Positions 1-10,500 of a stretch of 64,000 nt of DNA are shown one piece after another. A model generated the notes under the pieces. That model had not been told where the DNA came from, searched no databases, and saw nothing but the letters and a program-made list of their open reading frames with translations. Origin of the DNA: Anoplolepis gracilipes. Lineage: Eukaryota > Arthropoda > Insecta > Hymenoptera > Formicidae. The translations under genes were made by a program, and so were the position numbers. Where the stretch lies: NCBI RefSeq assembly GCF_047496725.1, contig NC_132970.1, forward strand, positions 16,095,501 through 16,159,500. The letters run 5' to 3'. Each line of letters opens with the position of its first letter. The stretch's first letter is position 1.

Positions 1-66
1 AAAATATTTTTTGAACTGAGCTCTATTATATGGCTCCATATATTCGCGCAACGATTTTTTTCGCAG

Positions 67-3000
67 ACAAAACTTGTCCAAGATACTTACTCCACGGGCG
101 GCATTTGCGGTAGATGTCTATTTTGGCGTTTCGCCTCGGCCATAACGTGGGGCAGCTTCTTCGTTCACGGCAAGAGCTCGGCGCATTTGATAGATTCAGG
201 AACGTGGACTCCCACTCTCGGTATGAATCTGACAGACGTCATCTTTCCGCATATTGTGCACGGATTTCGAGGGATCAACTTACCGATCGCTACATATCAC
301 GTAGGTATAAAGATGATGACATAAGCCTTCCCCGATAATGACATAAAGTTCGCGTCCTTTTTCAGAATCCACCGTGGCAGATCATCTCGTTAACAAATTC
401 TGGTAAAAAAGAATACGGCGGACTGATTTTCGATATCGTCAAATATCTGGCGAGAAAATTGAACTTTACCTACTCTGTGTTCAGCCCAGCGAGCAATCGG
501 ACCATCATGTTTACTCAGAACACGACTAATGTCAATATGGTAAGTTTATGTAACGATACTTATGTTTCATCAAACGCTAGCCTTCACTATGATGATGGAA
601 AATCTAAAATATAGAAAAATGATATATAAAAATATGATTATGCATACAAGTGTTTATTTCATGTATGAGATGCTCGAGATAATATTAACCGCTGTAACTT
701 GAATTTAACTGTAGATTCTGTGCTTTCTGACGAGTGTCAAACATATTCGAAGGTATAAAATTAAGTTAGAAAAATGGCGAGTAAGAGCAAACGCTGTAAT
801 TGGTGCGCAAAATTTGATTCTAACAATAAGTGACAAATTAATCTATTATACTAAGGTTTCGGTCAATTTTATGATCTTCTCCAGCGCAAAAGTACAAAAT
901 CAGATGAGAAAAAGCGCGGGGTTTTTAAGCCATATAACTGTACATTAACTTATCATTAAATGACACCAGTAAATAGTTATACGAAAGTTTTAGGAAAAGT
1001 TAAACATCATTATTTAGTCAATCGATAAAATTAAACATGAAATTTGATTATAAGAAATTGTTGAATAGATGTGTTCTTCCTTTGGTTAGTAGACCAAGAA
1101 GTGACACAGGTTGACTCGTCAAATTAAAAATAAAAATAATAGGTTGGAAACCTGTATTGAAATAATTAAAAATCAACTCACAATTTTGCTAATTAATAAA
1201 AAAAATTTTAGAAGAAATAATTTGTTAAATTGTAACTTATATAATTGATCCAAAATTTCTTAACTATAAAGAGTCAATTATATCTTTAAAATCATGAATA
1301 ATAACAAACAATGTCTTTCAGATTCGTTAGATTTTCGGCAATTTATGTATAATGTTTAGATAAGTAGAGTTTAAACATTCTGTGTCTGTTTGCAAATTTA
1401 TACTGTTTATTTGTCTTTTAATGAATATCATCTCTGAGTGACCTCAATCTTTTGTTATAAAAACTTTCTCTATCCAAAATTTTCACATCTTCCCAATCAA
1501 AATCATGATTATGCTCGAATCTATGGGTAGTAATAACTAAATTATTTTTCTTGTTTAATATATTAGATTTATGTTCCGAAATTCTTGTTTTTAGTTTCCT
1601 CCCCGTTTATCCCACGTATGAAGCTGTGCAATTTTTACAGTTAATTTTATAGACTTAATTCGATTGTGAGGATGGAGATACAAGGTCTTTGTGTATCTAC
1701 TTTGATAAAATTATTTAATTTATGTATGCTATAATACGACAGTGTGACATTAATATTCCTAACTAACATTCATGTTTGAAGGTATTAACATCAACGACGA
1801 GAGATATGTCACCAGAAATAATAAATATGGTCACTGAGAACAAGGTCTTCCTTGCAGCCTGCGCTTATACTGTAAACAATCGTGGAAAGGGTGACATTAA
1901 TTTCACCCTACCGATCTTTATGCAGACGTACAGTTTTCTGACCGCGAAGCCGAATCAACTCTCTAGAGCGTTGCTGTTCACCGCGCCTTTCGCTAAGGAG
2001 GTATAATTTATGCTAGACTACTCTACATTTGTAATAAACAAAGTTTGTATAACAAACACATAAATGCAGTGCAATAAACACTCAAAAAATTGCATTAAAA
2101 TTGTTTAAAAATTATATGCTAAGGTGAAAAAAATAATATAAATTTCCCGTGAAATAGTAACATTACATAAAAATAAATATAATAATGTGTGTTACTTTAA
2201 ACATAAATAAAGAATGATATAAACGTGGTATTTTTATAAAATCACGTTCTTTACAAATTCTTAATATATTTAAATATATTTAAATTATATGCTAAGGTGA
2301 AAGAAATAATATAAATTTACCGTGAAATAGTAACATTACATAAAAATAAATATAATAATGTGTGTTACTTTAAACATAAATAAAGAATGATATAAACGTG
2401 TTATTTTTATAAAATCACGTTCTTTACAAATTCTTAATATATTTAAATATATTTAAATTATATGCTAAGGTGAAAGAAATAATATAAATTTACCGTGAAA
2501 TAGTGACATTACATAAAAATAAATATAATAATGTGTGTTACTTTAAACATAAATAAAGAATAATATAAACATGGTATTTTTATAAAATCACGTTCTTTAT
2601 AAATTCTTAATATATTTAAATATATTTAAATTATATGCTAAGGTGAAAGAAATAATATTTACTCTAAAATAGTAAGATATTACATAGAAATAAATATAAT
2701 AATGTTACTTTACATATAAACTGAGAATGATATAAATGTAGTATTTTTATAAAATCACGTTCTTTATTTGTAAAAAAAAATTTTTTTAATTTATCGCGAG
2801 ATTACAAGTCGAGATCAGATAGCAGTTACCCATCGAACGGCCTATGAATTGTTTTCCAGCACTCGGTTACTCGATCTATTTCACGCGCTTGTAACAAGCG
2901 CATGCTTCTAAGTGGGTTAGTTTTGTTTGCAGACATGGGCCTGCCTCGCAGCATCCATTATTATAATGGGCCCGAGCTTATACCTGATTCACAAGTACAG

Positions 3001-4628
3001 TCCGAGCAGCGTAAAGACGTCGGGACTCAACTCCTCCTGGCAATGTGTGTGGTACATCTACGGTGCCCTTCTTCAGCAAGGTAATACTTCATTTTATTCT
3101 GTATTATATGACCCAAGTTTCTTTTCAATCTGAAGATTTTATTATAAATTATTTTATCCTTTCACGGGACATTTTTTCTCGACATTTTTGTCGAAGAAAG
3201 AAAACTTGTATTTATTTAAAATTAAAAAAATTATATTTTCTCGAGGGAGAAAAAACAAAGCGTACACGAATGATTTTAGGGGGAATGTACTTACCCTATT
3301 CCGATAGCGCTCGCTTGCTGGTCGGTATCTGGTGGTTGGTCGTGATGATCTTGGTAGCGACTTACTCCGGAAGTTTGGTCGCATTTCTGACATTCCCAAA
3401 TATGGACACCGCCATTCTGACCATAGACGCTCTCCTCGCTAATAAGAACTCACTAACCTGGAGCTTCCCTAATGGCAGTTATCTGGCGGAGTATCTAAAA
3501 AATGCAGAGGAGAAGAAGTATCATATTCTGCTGAAGCGAGCTAAGATTCATAACGCGTCGCAAGAAGAGGAAATTATCGAGAAAGTAAAGGCGGGAAAGC
3601 ACGCCTTGATCGACTGGAGAAGCACATTGAGGTAATCTTATAACTTTAAATTAAAGTCCTGTGAATAACTTATAATGTACTTACGCATTCTTGGAAAAAA
3701 CTCTCTCTTTTTCGAGATGAAAAGTAATATTGTATATATAAGTATAAAAAATTTACCAATTCTATGTTAGACTATAAATGGCTTTTTGAAGAATTTATAC
3801 ATTTTTAAACAAAGATTGAATACATATAAAAGTTTTTCTTTTTATTTAAATATTTTATTTCCATATCAATATCTAGAACAAATTAGCGATAAAAATGACG
3901 ACAATGACACGATTTGTCCAAACAGATTTTTGATGAGAAACAATTTGTTAATAACTGGAGAATGCTCCTTTTCTTTGAGCACTGACGAATTTATGGCCGA
4001 ACCTATAGCGATGATCATTGCACGAGACAGCCCTTATATAAATATCATCAATACAGAGTAACTTAATTTTAATTTATTTTATTATAGAAAATTAAATTTG
4101 TGACGTAGCACACATAAATTTTATATGTATAGTTTCACAATTTTTGAATTTTTTCGCAAATAATTTTATCATAAATTTTTATAATGTCAAAAAATATCAA
4201 TATAAATTTAGTCGCATACCTTGATAATAATTACCTAGCGAATCTCTATTAATTTGCATCAACTTTGTTGAACATCCAGATTACATCGCATGCACGAGTC
4301 TGGATTGATGAATAAATGGATAACAGAACAAATACCGATGAAAGACAAATGTTCAGACATCTTTGCCAATCAAGCCGTAGAAGAACGTAAAGTAAACGTG
4401 GCGGATATGCAGGGCATATTTTTCGTGCTTTTTATGGGTAACGTACATTTCTTTTCCTCACGAGCGTACATTCCAAGAGTATAATAATAACACGCGAGAG
4501 GATACAATTCCTTTATCTCGCTCTTTTCAGGCGTGACTAGCTCGATATTTCTTCTGTGCTGCGAGTTTTACTGGCACAAACGTCAAGTAGCGAAGCGACG
4601 CAAATTGATTCAACCTTTTCTCTCCTGA
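67..4628 (+). CDS. Ir93a: Ionotropic receptor, Ir93a-like (3' part, eight exons)
   Basis: This is a ligand-gated cation channel of the variant ionotropic glutamate receptor family. Known Ir93a proteins act as co-receptors in insect thermo- and hygrosensory neurons. Exons: 67-300, 366-539, 1782-2000, 2933-3080, 3280-3631, 3887-4057, 4280-4437 and 4531-4628 (TGA). All have AG/GT borders and matching phases, giving 517 residues. In order the protein shows a Cys-containing segment (GGICGRC) leading to a GTWTP motif, ligand-binding lobe S1 (IVHGFRG, then NPPWQ and GGLIFDIV), membrane segment M1 (WACLAASIIIMGPSLYL), a pore region, the M3 signature TYSGSLVAFLT, lobe S2 and M4 (MQGIFFVLFMG into SSIFLLCCEF). 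The amino-terminal domain lies left of the window. The acceptor of the third exon has a weak pyrimidine tract. The Ir93a assignment comes from remembered family motifs in both lobes; another antennal IR is possible. Confidence 0.8.
1327..1640 (-). pseudogene. Penelope-like element relic: GIY-YIG endonuclease end
   Basis: Read on the minus strand inside the second visible Ir93a intron, this stretch encodes a degraded GIY-YIG nuclease. It starts with CKNCTASYVG, then a stop where a Gln is expected, then TGRKLKTRISEHKSNI. Next come HRFEHNHDFDWEDVKIL and NKRL, a frame break after DDIH, and INLQTDTECLNSTYLN before a stop. The zinc-binding-like Cys pair, the YVG(Q)TGR core, the R..EHK helix and the INLQTD tail match the C-terminal nuclease of Penelope-like retroelements. 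No reverse transcriptase domain is seen next to it, so this is a 5'-truncated, mutated fragment. It is antisense to Ir93a. Confidence 0.72.
2112..2768. repeat. Tandem repeat, 173-bp unit, about four copies, in an Ir93a intron
   Basis: The start TTATATGCTAAGGTGAAA recurs at 2112, 2285, 2458 and 2631, exactly 173 bp apart. The first three units are nearly identical. The fourth is more diverged and ends near 2768, about 165 bp before the exon at 2933. The unit is AT-rich and contains TAAATATAATAATG and ATAAAATCACGTTCTTTA blocks. It has no coding potential. The high identity suggests recent amplification or gene conversion. Confidence 0.95.
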
Positions 4629-4900
4629 GTTCGATCCACAACATCGGAATTAGATTAAACGCTATTCATCTCCTTCAAAGCAGCCTTACCTTCGTTTGTA
4701 GAACCTCTGTAATGTATTTCGATAATAATTATTATCGGTTATCCTAGAGTTAAAATTACAGGGATCGTTCTCGTATAGTAATTCTTATGCGATGATCATA
4801 TCTTAATCATGTAAACTGTATTTGCGATATTTTTTTTTTGTTACAGATTTCTCTATATAGGGGAGATGAAGCGCATTAGAGAAAACACTCTTCGTAAATA

Positions 4901-4940
4901 AATAAATATCTATAAAAACACACATTTTTTTATTAATAAA
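4901..4940 (+). other. Candidate poly(A) signals of the Ir93a-like gene
   Basis: AATAAA hexamers occur at 4901-4906 and 4935-4940, about 270-310 bp after the stop codon at 4628. They are the first good signals downstream and would give a short 3' UTR. No cleavage site can be fixed without transcript data. Confidence 0.45.
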
Positions 4941-5207
4941 GTTGTGCAAGTTTTATTCTCAATGAGAGAAGTGATTCATCAGACGTATTTACGCAATGTA
5001 GAAACAACAAGAGAAATAGATTTTTCAAAAAATACAAATAATAAAAATATACAATTACATGTAAATTCTACATCTGTCATTACATCTAAAGTAATTATAT
5101 TAAAGTATATCGTAAGTGCTCAAAACCGAATGCTGGTTCTAAATTTATACACTCTTTCGAAAGAGCACACATGCTAGAAAATAAAAAATGTGCAGTTTTG
5201 ATTCTTT

Positions 5208-5870
5208 TTTGTATAATTACATTCGATTGACAGATTCATCTCTCTTATCGCTCGCGAACGGATATCGTTAATTTACGACTTGGAGCGAATCGGACATCAA
5301 GCATCATCATCGACTTCGTCCCTTGAAATTGTTCCGATTCGACATGCACGCTCGGTGAGCAATATGATGTTAATTAAATATCACGATATGAAGCAGAAGA
5401 CAACAACACGATAACTCCGTACTGATAATGATAATGATATATCGGGTCTAGACCCGATAGAGAAACGGAAACGAGCGATAGAGATGAGAAGAGGATCGCA
5501 TGGCGTTAATTGCTCGTGAACTATGCCCTCTCTTTCGAGGTATTCTACAAAATAAAAAAATCCAAAAAAGTAGCAGCTAATTCCTTATTATACAATTACG
5601 TTCGATTGACAGATTCATTTCTCTTATCGCTCGCAAACGGATGTGATTAGAGATTTAAGACTTGGAGCGAATCGCGCATCATCGTCCATTTATTTTTTTG
5701 GAAATCGTTTCGATTCGACATGCATGCTCGGCGAACGACAGGATATTAATTAAATATAACTATGTTATATCGATATATAATGATAATAATCGGTTTAGAG
5801 CGAAGCAGAAACGAGCGATGAGGAGATGAGGAGAGAATCCCACGGCGTAAAATGGCTCGGCGAAATAATC
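5208..5870. repeat. Diverged direct duplication, about 300 bp, offset 379 bp
   Basis: The block starting TTCGATTGACAGATTCAT at 5222 recurs at 5601. The similarity includes CTCTTATCGCTCGC, GACTTGGAGCGAATCG and GATTCGACATGCA, then TTAATTAAATAT, and ends in a shared AAACGAGCGAT stretch. The copies differ by many substitutions and small indels, so the duplication is old. It has no reading frame and lies between two genes. Confidence 0.85.
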
Positions 5871-6939
5871 TTGCATTGTTAGCGCGGCGGATCCCGGATT
5901 CCACACATTAAGCAACCACCCGTGGCGGCGGGTAAAAGTCACCGTGGCATTATTACATAACGCTCTAACTCGCGGAGATCCTCCCACTTTGGGTCAGTCG
6001 AAAGCGGATCCTCGCTTTGCCTTCACCGCGCCTTCGTGCCGCTATCTGTAATACTACCGTTATCGGATGCGCGATATCCGCATATTTTCCAAGATTCGTG
6101 ATCTGCGAGGATCGCGGCTGATCGCCGATCGGTCAAAGGAGAGAGAGGAGAGAGAGCTCGGCTCATCCGATTAACAATGTCGCGAACAGGGTCGACGTAC
6201 CAGCGACGAATTCGTAAATATTCGTATATGTTATTACGAAATATTATTCACAAGAATCTTTAATTAAATTAATATTTAATAGTTTATTAATTTAATTACC
6301 TTTAATTAATAGTTAATTAAATGAATATGTAATTAATTAAATTAATATTTTATCTAATTAAAATTTATATAGTCAAATGTGAACGCACGTGCTTTTAATA
6401 TTTATCGAAGCAATTAAATATAATAATAATTTCTTTTATTTTTTTATTTTAATCAACAGTAGAGCTTAAACTTGATATTGGAATAATCTTTCCACTTTAT
6501 ATAGAGTATATTAAATTATGTAATAATGTCCTTCGGCCGGTCATTCACTGGTATATATTTATCCTACGCATAGACATACATATATAACATGAGTATTATT
6601 ATTAGATTGCGTGAATCGAAAGAAAATAGCGTGCATAAATCATAAATCAATTGATATACGTGACGGACGTACTTGTACCCATATATAAACATATATAAGC
6701 ATGGATAAGCATATAATGAATGTAACACATATACACGTACACGCAAACACATACAGAGAGCTTATGGCATGCTTAGGATCCTCTTCGTGACGAAACGCTA
6801 GAAGATAGCAGCTTCTGAAAGAATACAGAGAGGAGAAGAGCAGCGACAAGAGGAGGGAAGGAGAATTGGTTGAGGGGGGAAGCTATGTGCGCAATTTAAC
6901 GGGGATTACGATCTTAGCCACTTAGGAAGTCGCGGTAAT

Positions 6940-7177
6940 AATCGGCGGGCCCGAAGAGCGGGCCTCGCTCGTGCGAGCCGGGCCTCCTCCGGCGCGGCGC
7001 GTCTCGAGACCTCAGGGCCTCGAGCGGGCCTTAATCGAACCTCGGGGCCTCGGCGGCCGCTAGTCTAGCGTACCAAGCCAGTTCCGACGTGGAGCGCGAA
7101 CGACTAAGGCTAATCCTGATAGAACCCGGCGCCGAGGCACTCCCGGCGTGCAAGGTAGCAGCGACCGGAAGAACGCC
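6940..7177 (+). promoter_or_regulatory. CpG-rich block upstream of the serpin start
   Basis: This is a GC-rich island in AT-rich surroundings. It repeats GGGCC-type hexamers (GGGCCC, then several GGGCCT, GGGCCTT and GGGGCCT) within about 100 bp and ends just before the proposed serpin ATG at 7178, which has a GAACGCCATGG context. Position and composition suggest a promoter and 5' UTR. No TATA box or initiator can be assigned with confidence. Confidence 0.4.
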
Positions 7178-7544
7178 ATGGGAAAGCCATTGCACTGGAT
7201 CATAGTATTGCAGCGTACGTATAAGGTCGTTCCGATTCCATTTAGCGTCTTGGATAACTTTGACAAAGCTCCGGCTTCCTAGTCCTCGACGAACTTTGAG
7301 AATTGTAGTCCTTTATCGGAATAATGAAAATGAAAAAGATATATATTATTGCACTGATGAAAAAAATATTCCTTTATAATTTTATTAGGATTTTTGTTTT
7401 TAATAATTGCATTTTAGAGAGATTAGAATGAAAAAAGATTACATTGAATAAAAGGATAATTGATAAGAAGTGCGTTATTCGGAGGAAGGCTTCAATTGTA
7501 ATACTAATTTTTTTATATGTAATACATATGTATAATTAATAATT

Positions 7545-7589
<45 letters not shown>

Positions 7590-10500
7590 ATTATAATGAT
7601 TAGACAATATGTAATTAACCCTCAAACTGAACACGTGGGTCTTTCGTGTCCGTGCCATTTTTAATCTATTGTTTTAAAAAAATATTAATAAAATCTCGAG
7701 GTTGAAAACTTATCCTTATAACATAAAGGATAATTTAAACAGTTTATTCAGTGCACAGTGCTGGCGAATTTAAATCTGAAGCCGACACAAATCACCCACG
7801 TATTCGCTTTATGTATATTAAATAAGAAAGGGTGAATAAGGAAATTTTTTAAAAATATTGTTTTTTGCCGTTAATCGTTTTTTGTAAAAATAAGTTATAA
7901 ATTTACAATAATAATCTCCCTAAAAAAGAAACAAATTGCTTTAATTTCTATCATGTTCATTTATTTTCATGCTAAAAGTATCTTTTGTTAATGATAACGA
8001 GCAATAAACAGGCTTGTATGTATTAATCAATTTTTATACTGTAGATTGTAATGTAAATTACATTTTGTCTTCACTTTTCTTTCAAATAAATTACCTAACA
8101 ATTAAAAAAAAATTTCTCCTCAGAGAAAACACATTTTTTTATACCTGAAAATTACCCATTTTCGAGCATTCAAATAATTATATTTTTTTAAAGCCGTGGA
8201 CATATAGTTTTTTTTTTCGTAAACTTTGAACTTTGAACTAAAAATTGCTGGAAGCCTTTTTGTTCAAAATTATTTTTTCAAATTTTTATTAACTTTTATG
8301 TAAAACATCTATGTTTCCAAATCTTGATCTAACAAACAACAAAAATATAGTATATTTAAAAATATTTTTTCTTTAACTCTACTACATAAACTTTTAGTTT
8401 AAACTTAAAAGAGAATTTTTTAAGTAATTTTAGAGTACATAGAAAAATTAATTCGGACTCCAGTTACCCACGCGTTCAGGATTACGGTGCCAAAAAAAAC
8501 GTGTTTTCAATTTTTGAGGGTTAATACATAATAATATAAATAAATTCTAAATTTTTTGACTGTGCTGTTATGTTGCAGCAGTGTCGTTTGCGTTCGCTTA
8601 TAGGTATGATCCTTGGTATCGCGCAGACACGCAACGTCCGGTCGACGTGCTCACCGACGTTGTCAACGATCTCGGGGTGAAGATTCTTCAGCAATATTCG
8701 ACGCACGGAAACGTGGCGTTCTCACCCACGGGAGTCGCCTTCGTATTGGCAGCGCTCTACGAAGGATCCGCCGGTAGGGGATGTCAACAGATCGTTGAAG
8801 CTATAGGATTACCTTCCCGTGATGTTACCAGGATCGGTCTCAGAGATATCCACCGCCGATTGAGAGTAAGACCCCCTCCCCCCCCTGAGAGCGATGCAAA
8901 TATTTAAAAGAAAGACACTTCAATTTTTCACACGTCTCTCGAATTTTCTTTGCAGTTTAATATTTTGTTCAATATTAAATATATGACAAATAAGATAGAT
9001 AAATAAAGCTAATAATTTTGCTGCAAACTCTTTTAATTAGAGTATAATTTTAATTAGAATATAGTTCCACTTATTTATAAAATTATATCGATTTCAAGAG
9101 TTACCTCAATGCCGATGGCTTCCTGGGTGGATTGACTCTAAGCAGGGAGAACACCAGACTCCGTCCCGAGTATGAAGACATCCTGAGGTTTTACGGCTTC
9201 GATCTGTCGAGTATCGAGCAAGAAGCGAACGTTACCGTCAATACGGGAGATTCTTCGGGTACAACCAACTTCGAACTTCCAACCTCTACTGTTGGTTCAA
9301 CGATCCCAATGGATTCCAGAAATGAACCGGACACGACGACGACGTTAACCATTACAACTCTTCCCTCGGAAACAACGATCGCAGCGGACGCTGTTCAACA
9401 AAACGTCACGATGGACGTAATCGACGTGCAATCGAGTACAGTCACGAGTACCGAACCAGCTGTTCCAAGCACGTCGACGTCGACGGCGAGTTCCTTACCT
9501 GCGGTTACTTTCGGCGAAAGTACTCAGCCAGCATCAACGACAGTCATCGCGGACAGTCAAACGAATCCGATCACGGTTCTTGTCGCGAACGATCAGAGTT
9601 CGACGGTCGCCGCCGTGGATGCTGGGATAGAAACTGTCGCGAATACCATCGTTCCTAATGCAGTTACAGAGAATGCAGAGAATGCAAATTCTAATGCGAA
9701 TGTTCAAGTACCGCATGGCCTAGATACGACAACGGCTGCTGATGCCGGTGCGATGGGGGACGAGATACCGACAAATATTTCGCCGACTACGATTGTCGTC
9801 GACGCGACGCCTGTTAATAACACGTTTGTCACCGATGCAAATACCGTTACCTCGAATTCGTTAATTCCCGCGATATCGACGTCTTTAACCAGCGCTACAA
9901 ACTTAACTACTTCGAGTTCCGTTATCGAAATCATGACAGATAACAGTGTTTTTTCCCAATCGAATGTGACATCGATGGACGCTCCACCAGCCAGAAATAC
10001 TTCAGAGATAATTAGTCCTACGCGTGATGTCACAATGACGCCAATCATCAATGATGACGACGCTACAGCGTCTGTTCCGACGACGACGATATCATCTATG
10101 CAAGCGATAAGCACGACGGCTTCGAGCGATCTCGTCGGAAATTCGAATGACTCCGCGATCACCGATTCTATGAATAATCAGACGATCTCATCGTTGAAGG
10201 AGAATGCTGTTTCGATGAAGAAAGAATCGGGACCAGATTTGAAAGTTATAATGAACGATGGTACCGTTAAAGATGAGTCGCCGAGTCTACGCGAACGCAA
10301 AGCGAGAAGTCCACGTGGATACTTCTCTAGCTATCCAGGTATGATCGAGGATCATCACGCTTTTAATCGATTAAGTTAGTAAATAAATTATGTAATTCCG
10401 AAATATATATACAATTTTTACGTTTTAATAGAGAGAAAAACATAAAACTACACTCAAAAAAATGATCTTGCAACTTGAACAAAAATTTTCTAAGTGTAAA

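Larger units (their letters stand above)
4629..7177. other. Intergenic region between the Ir93a-like gene and the serpin
   Basis: No coding exon is supported here. The interval holds the probable Ir93a 3' UTR (to about 4950), a duplicated block of about 300 bp (5208-5520 and 5587-5870), an AT-rich block with many TAATTA cores (6255-6365) and a CpG-rich block (about 6940-7150) just before the serpin start. A short reading frame on the minus strand at 5760-5987 has no recognisable motif and is not called. Confidence 0.6.

Noticed and set aside
9704..10162. 152-codon minus-strand frame opposite the serpin insertion
   Set aside because: It is an antisense shadow of the Thr/Ser-rich serpin exon, whose plus-strand frame fits exon phases on both sides.
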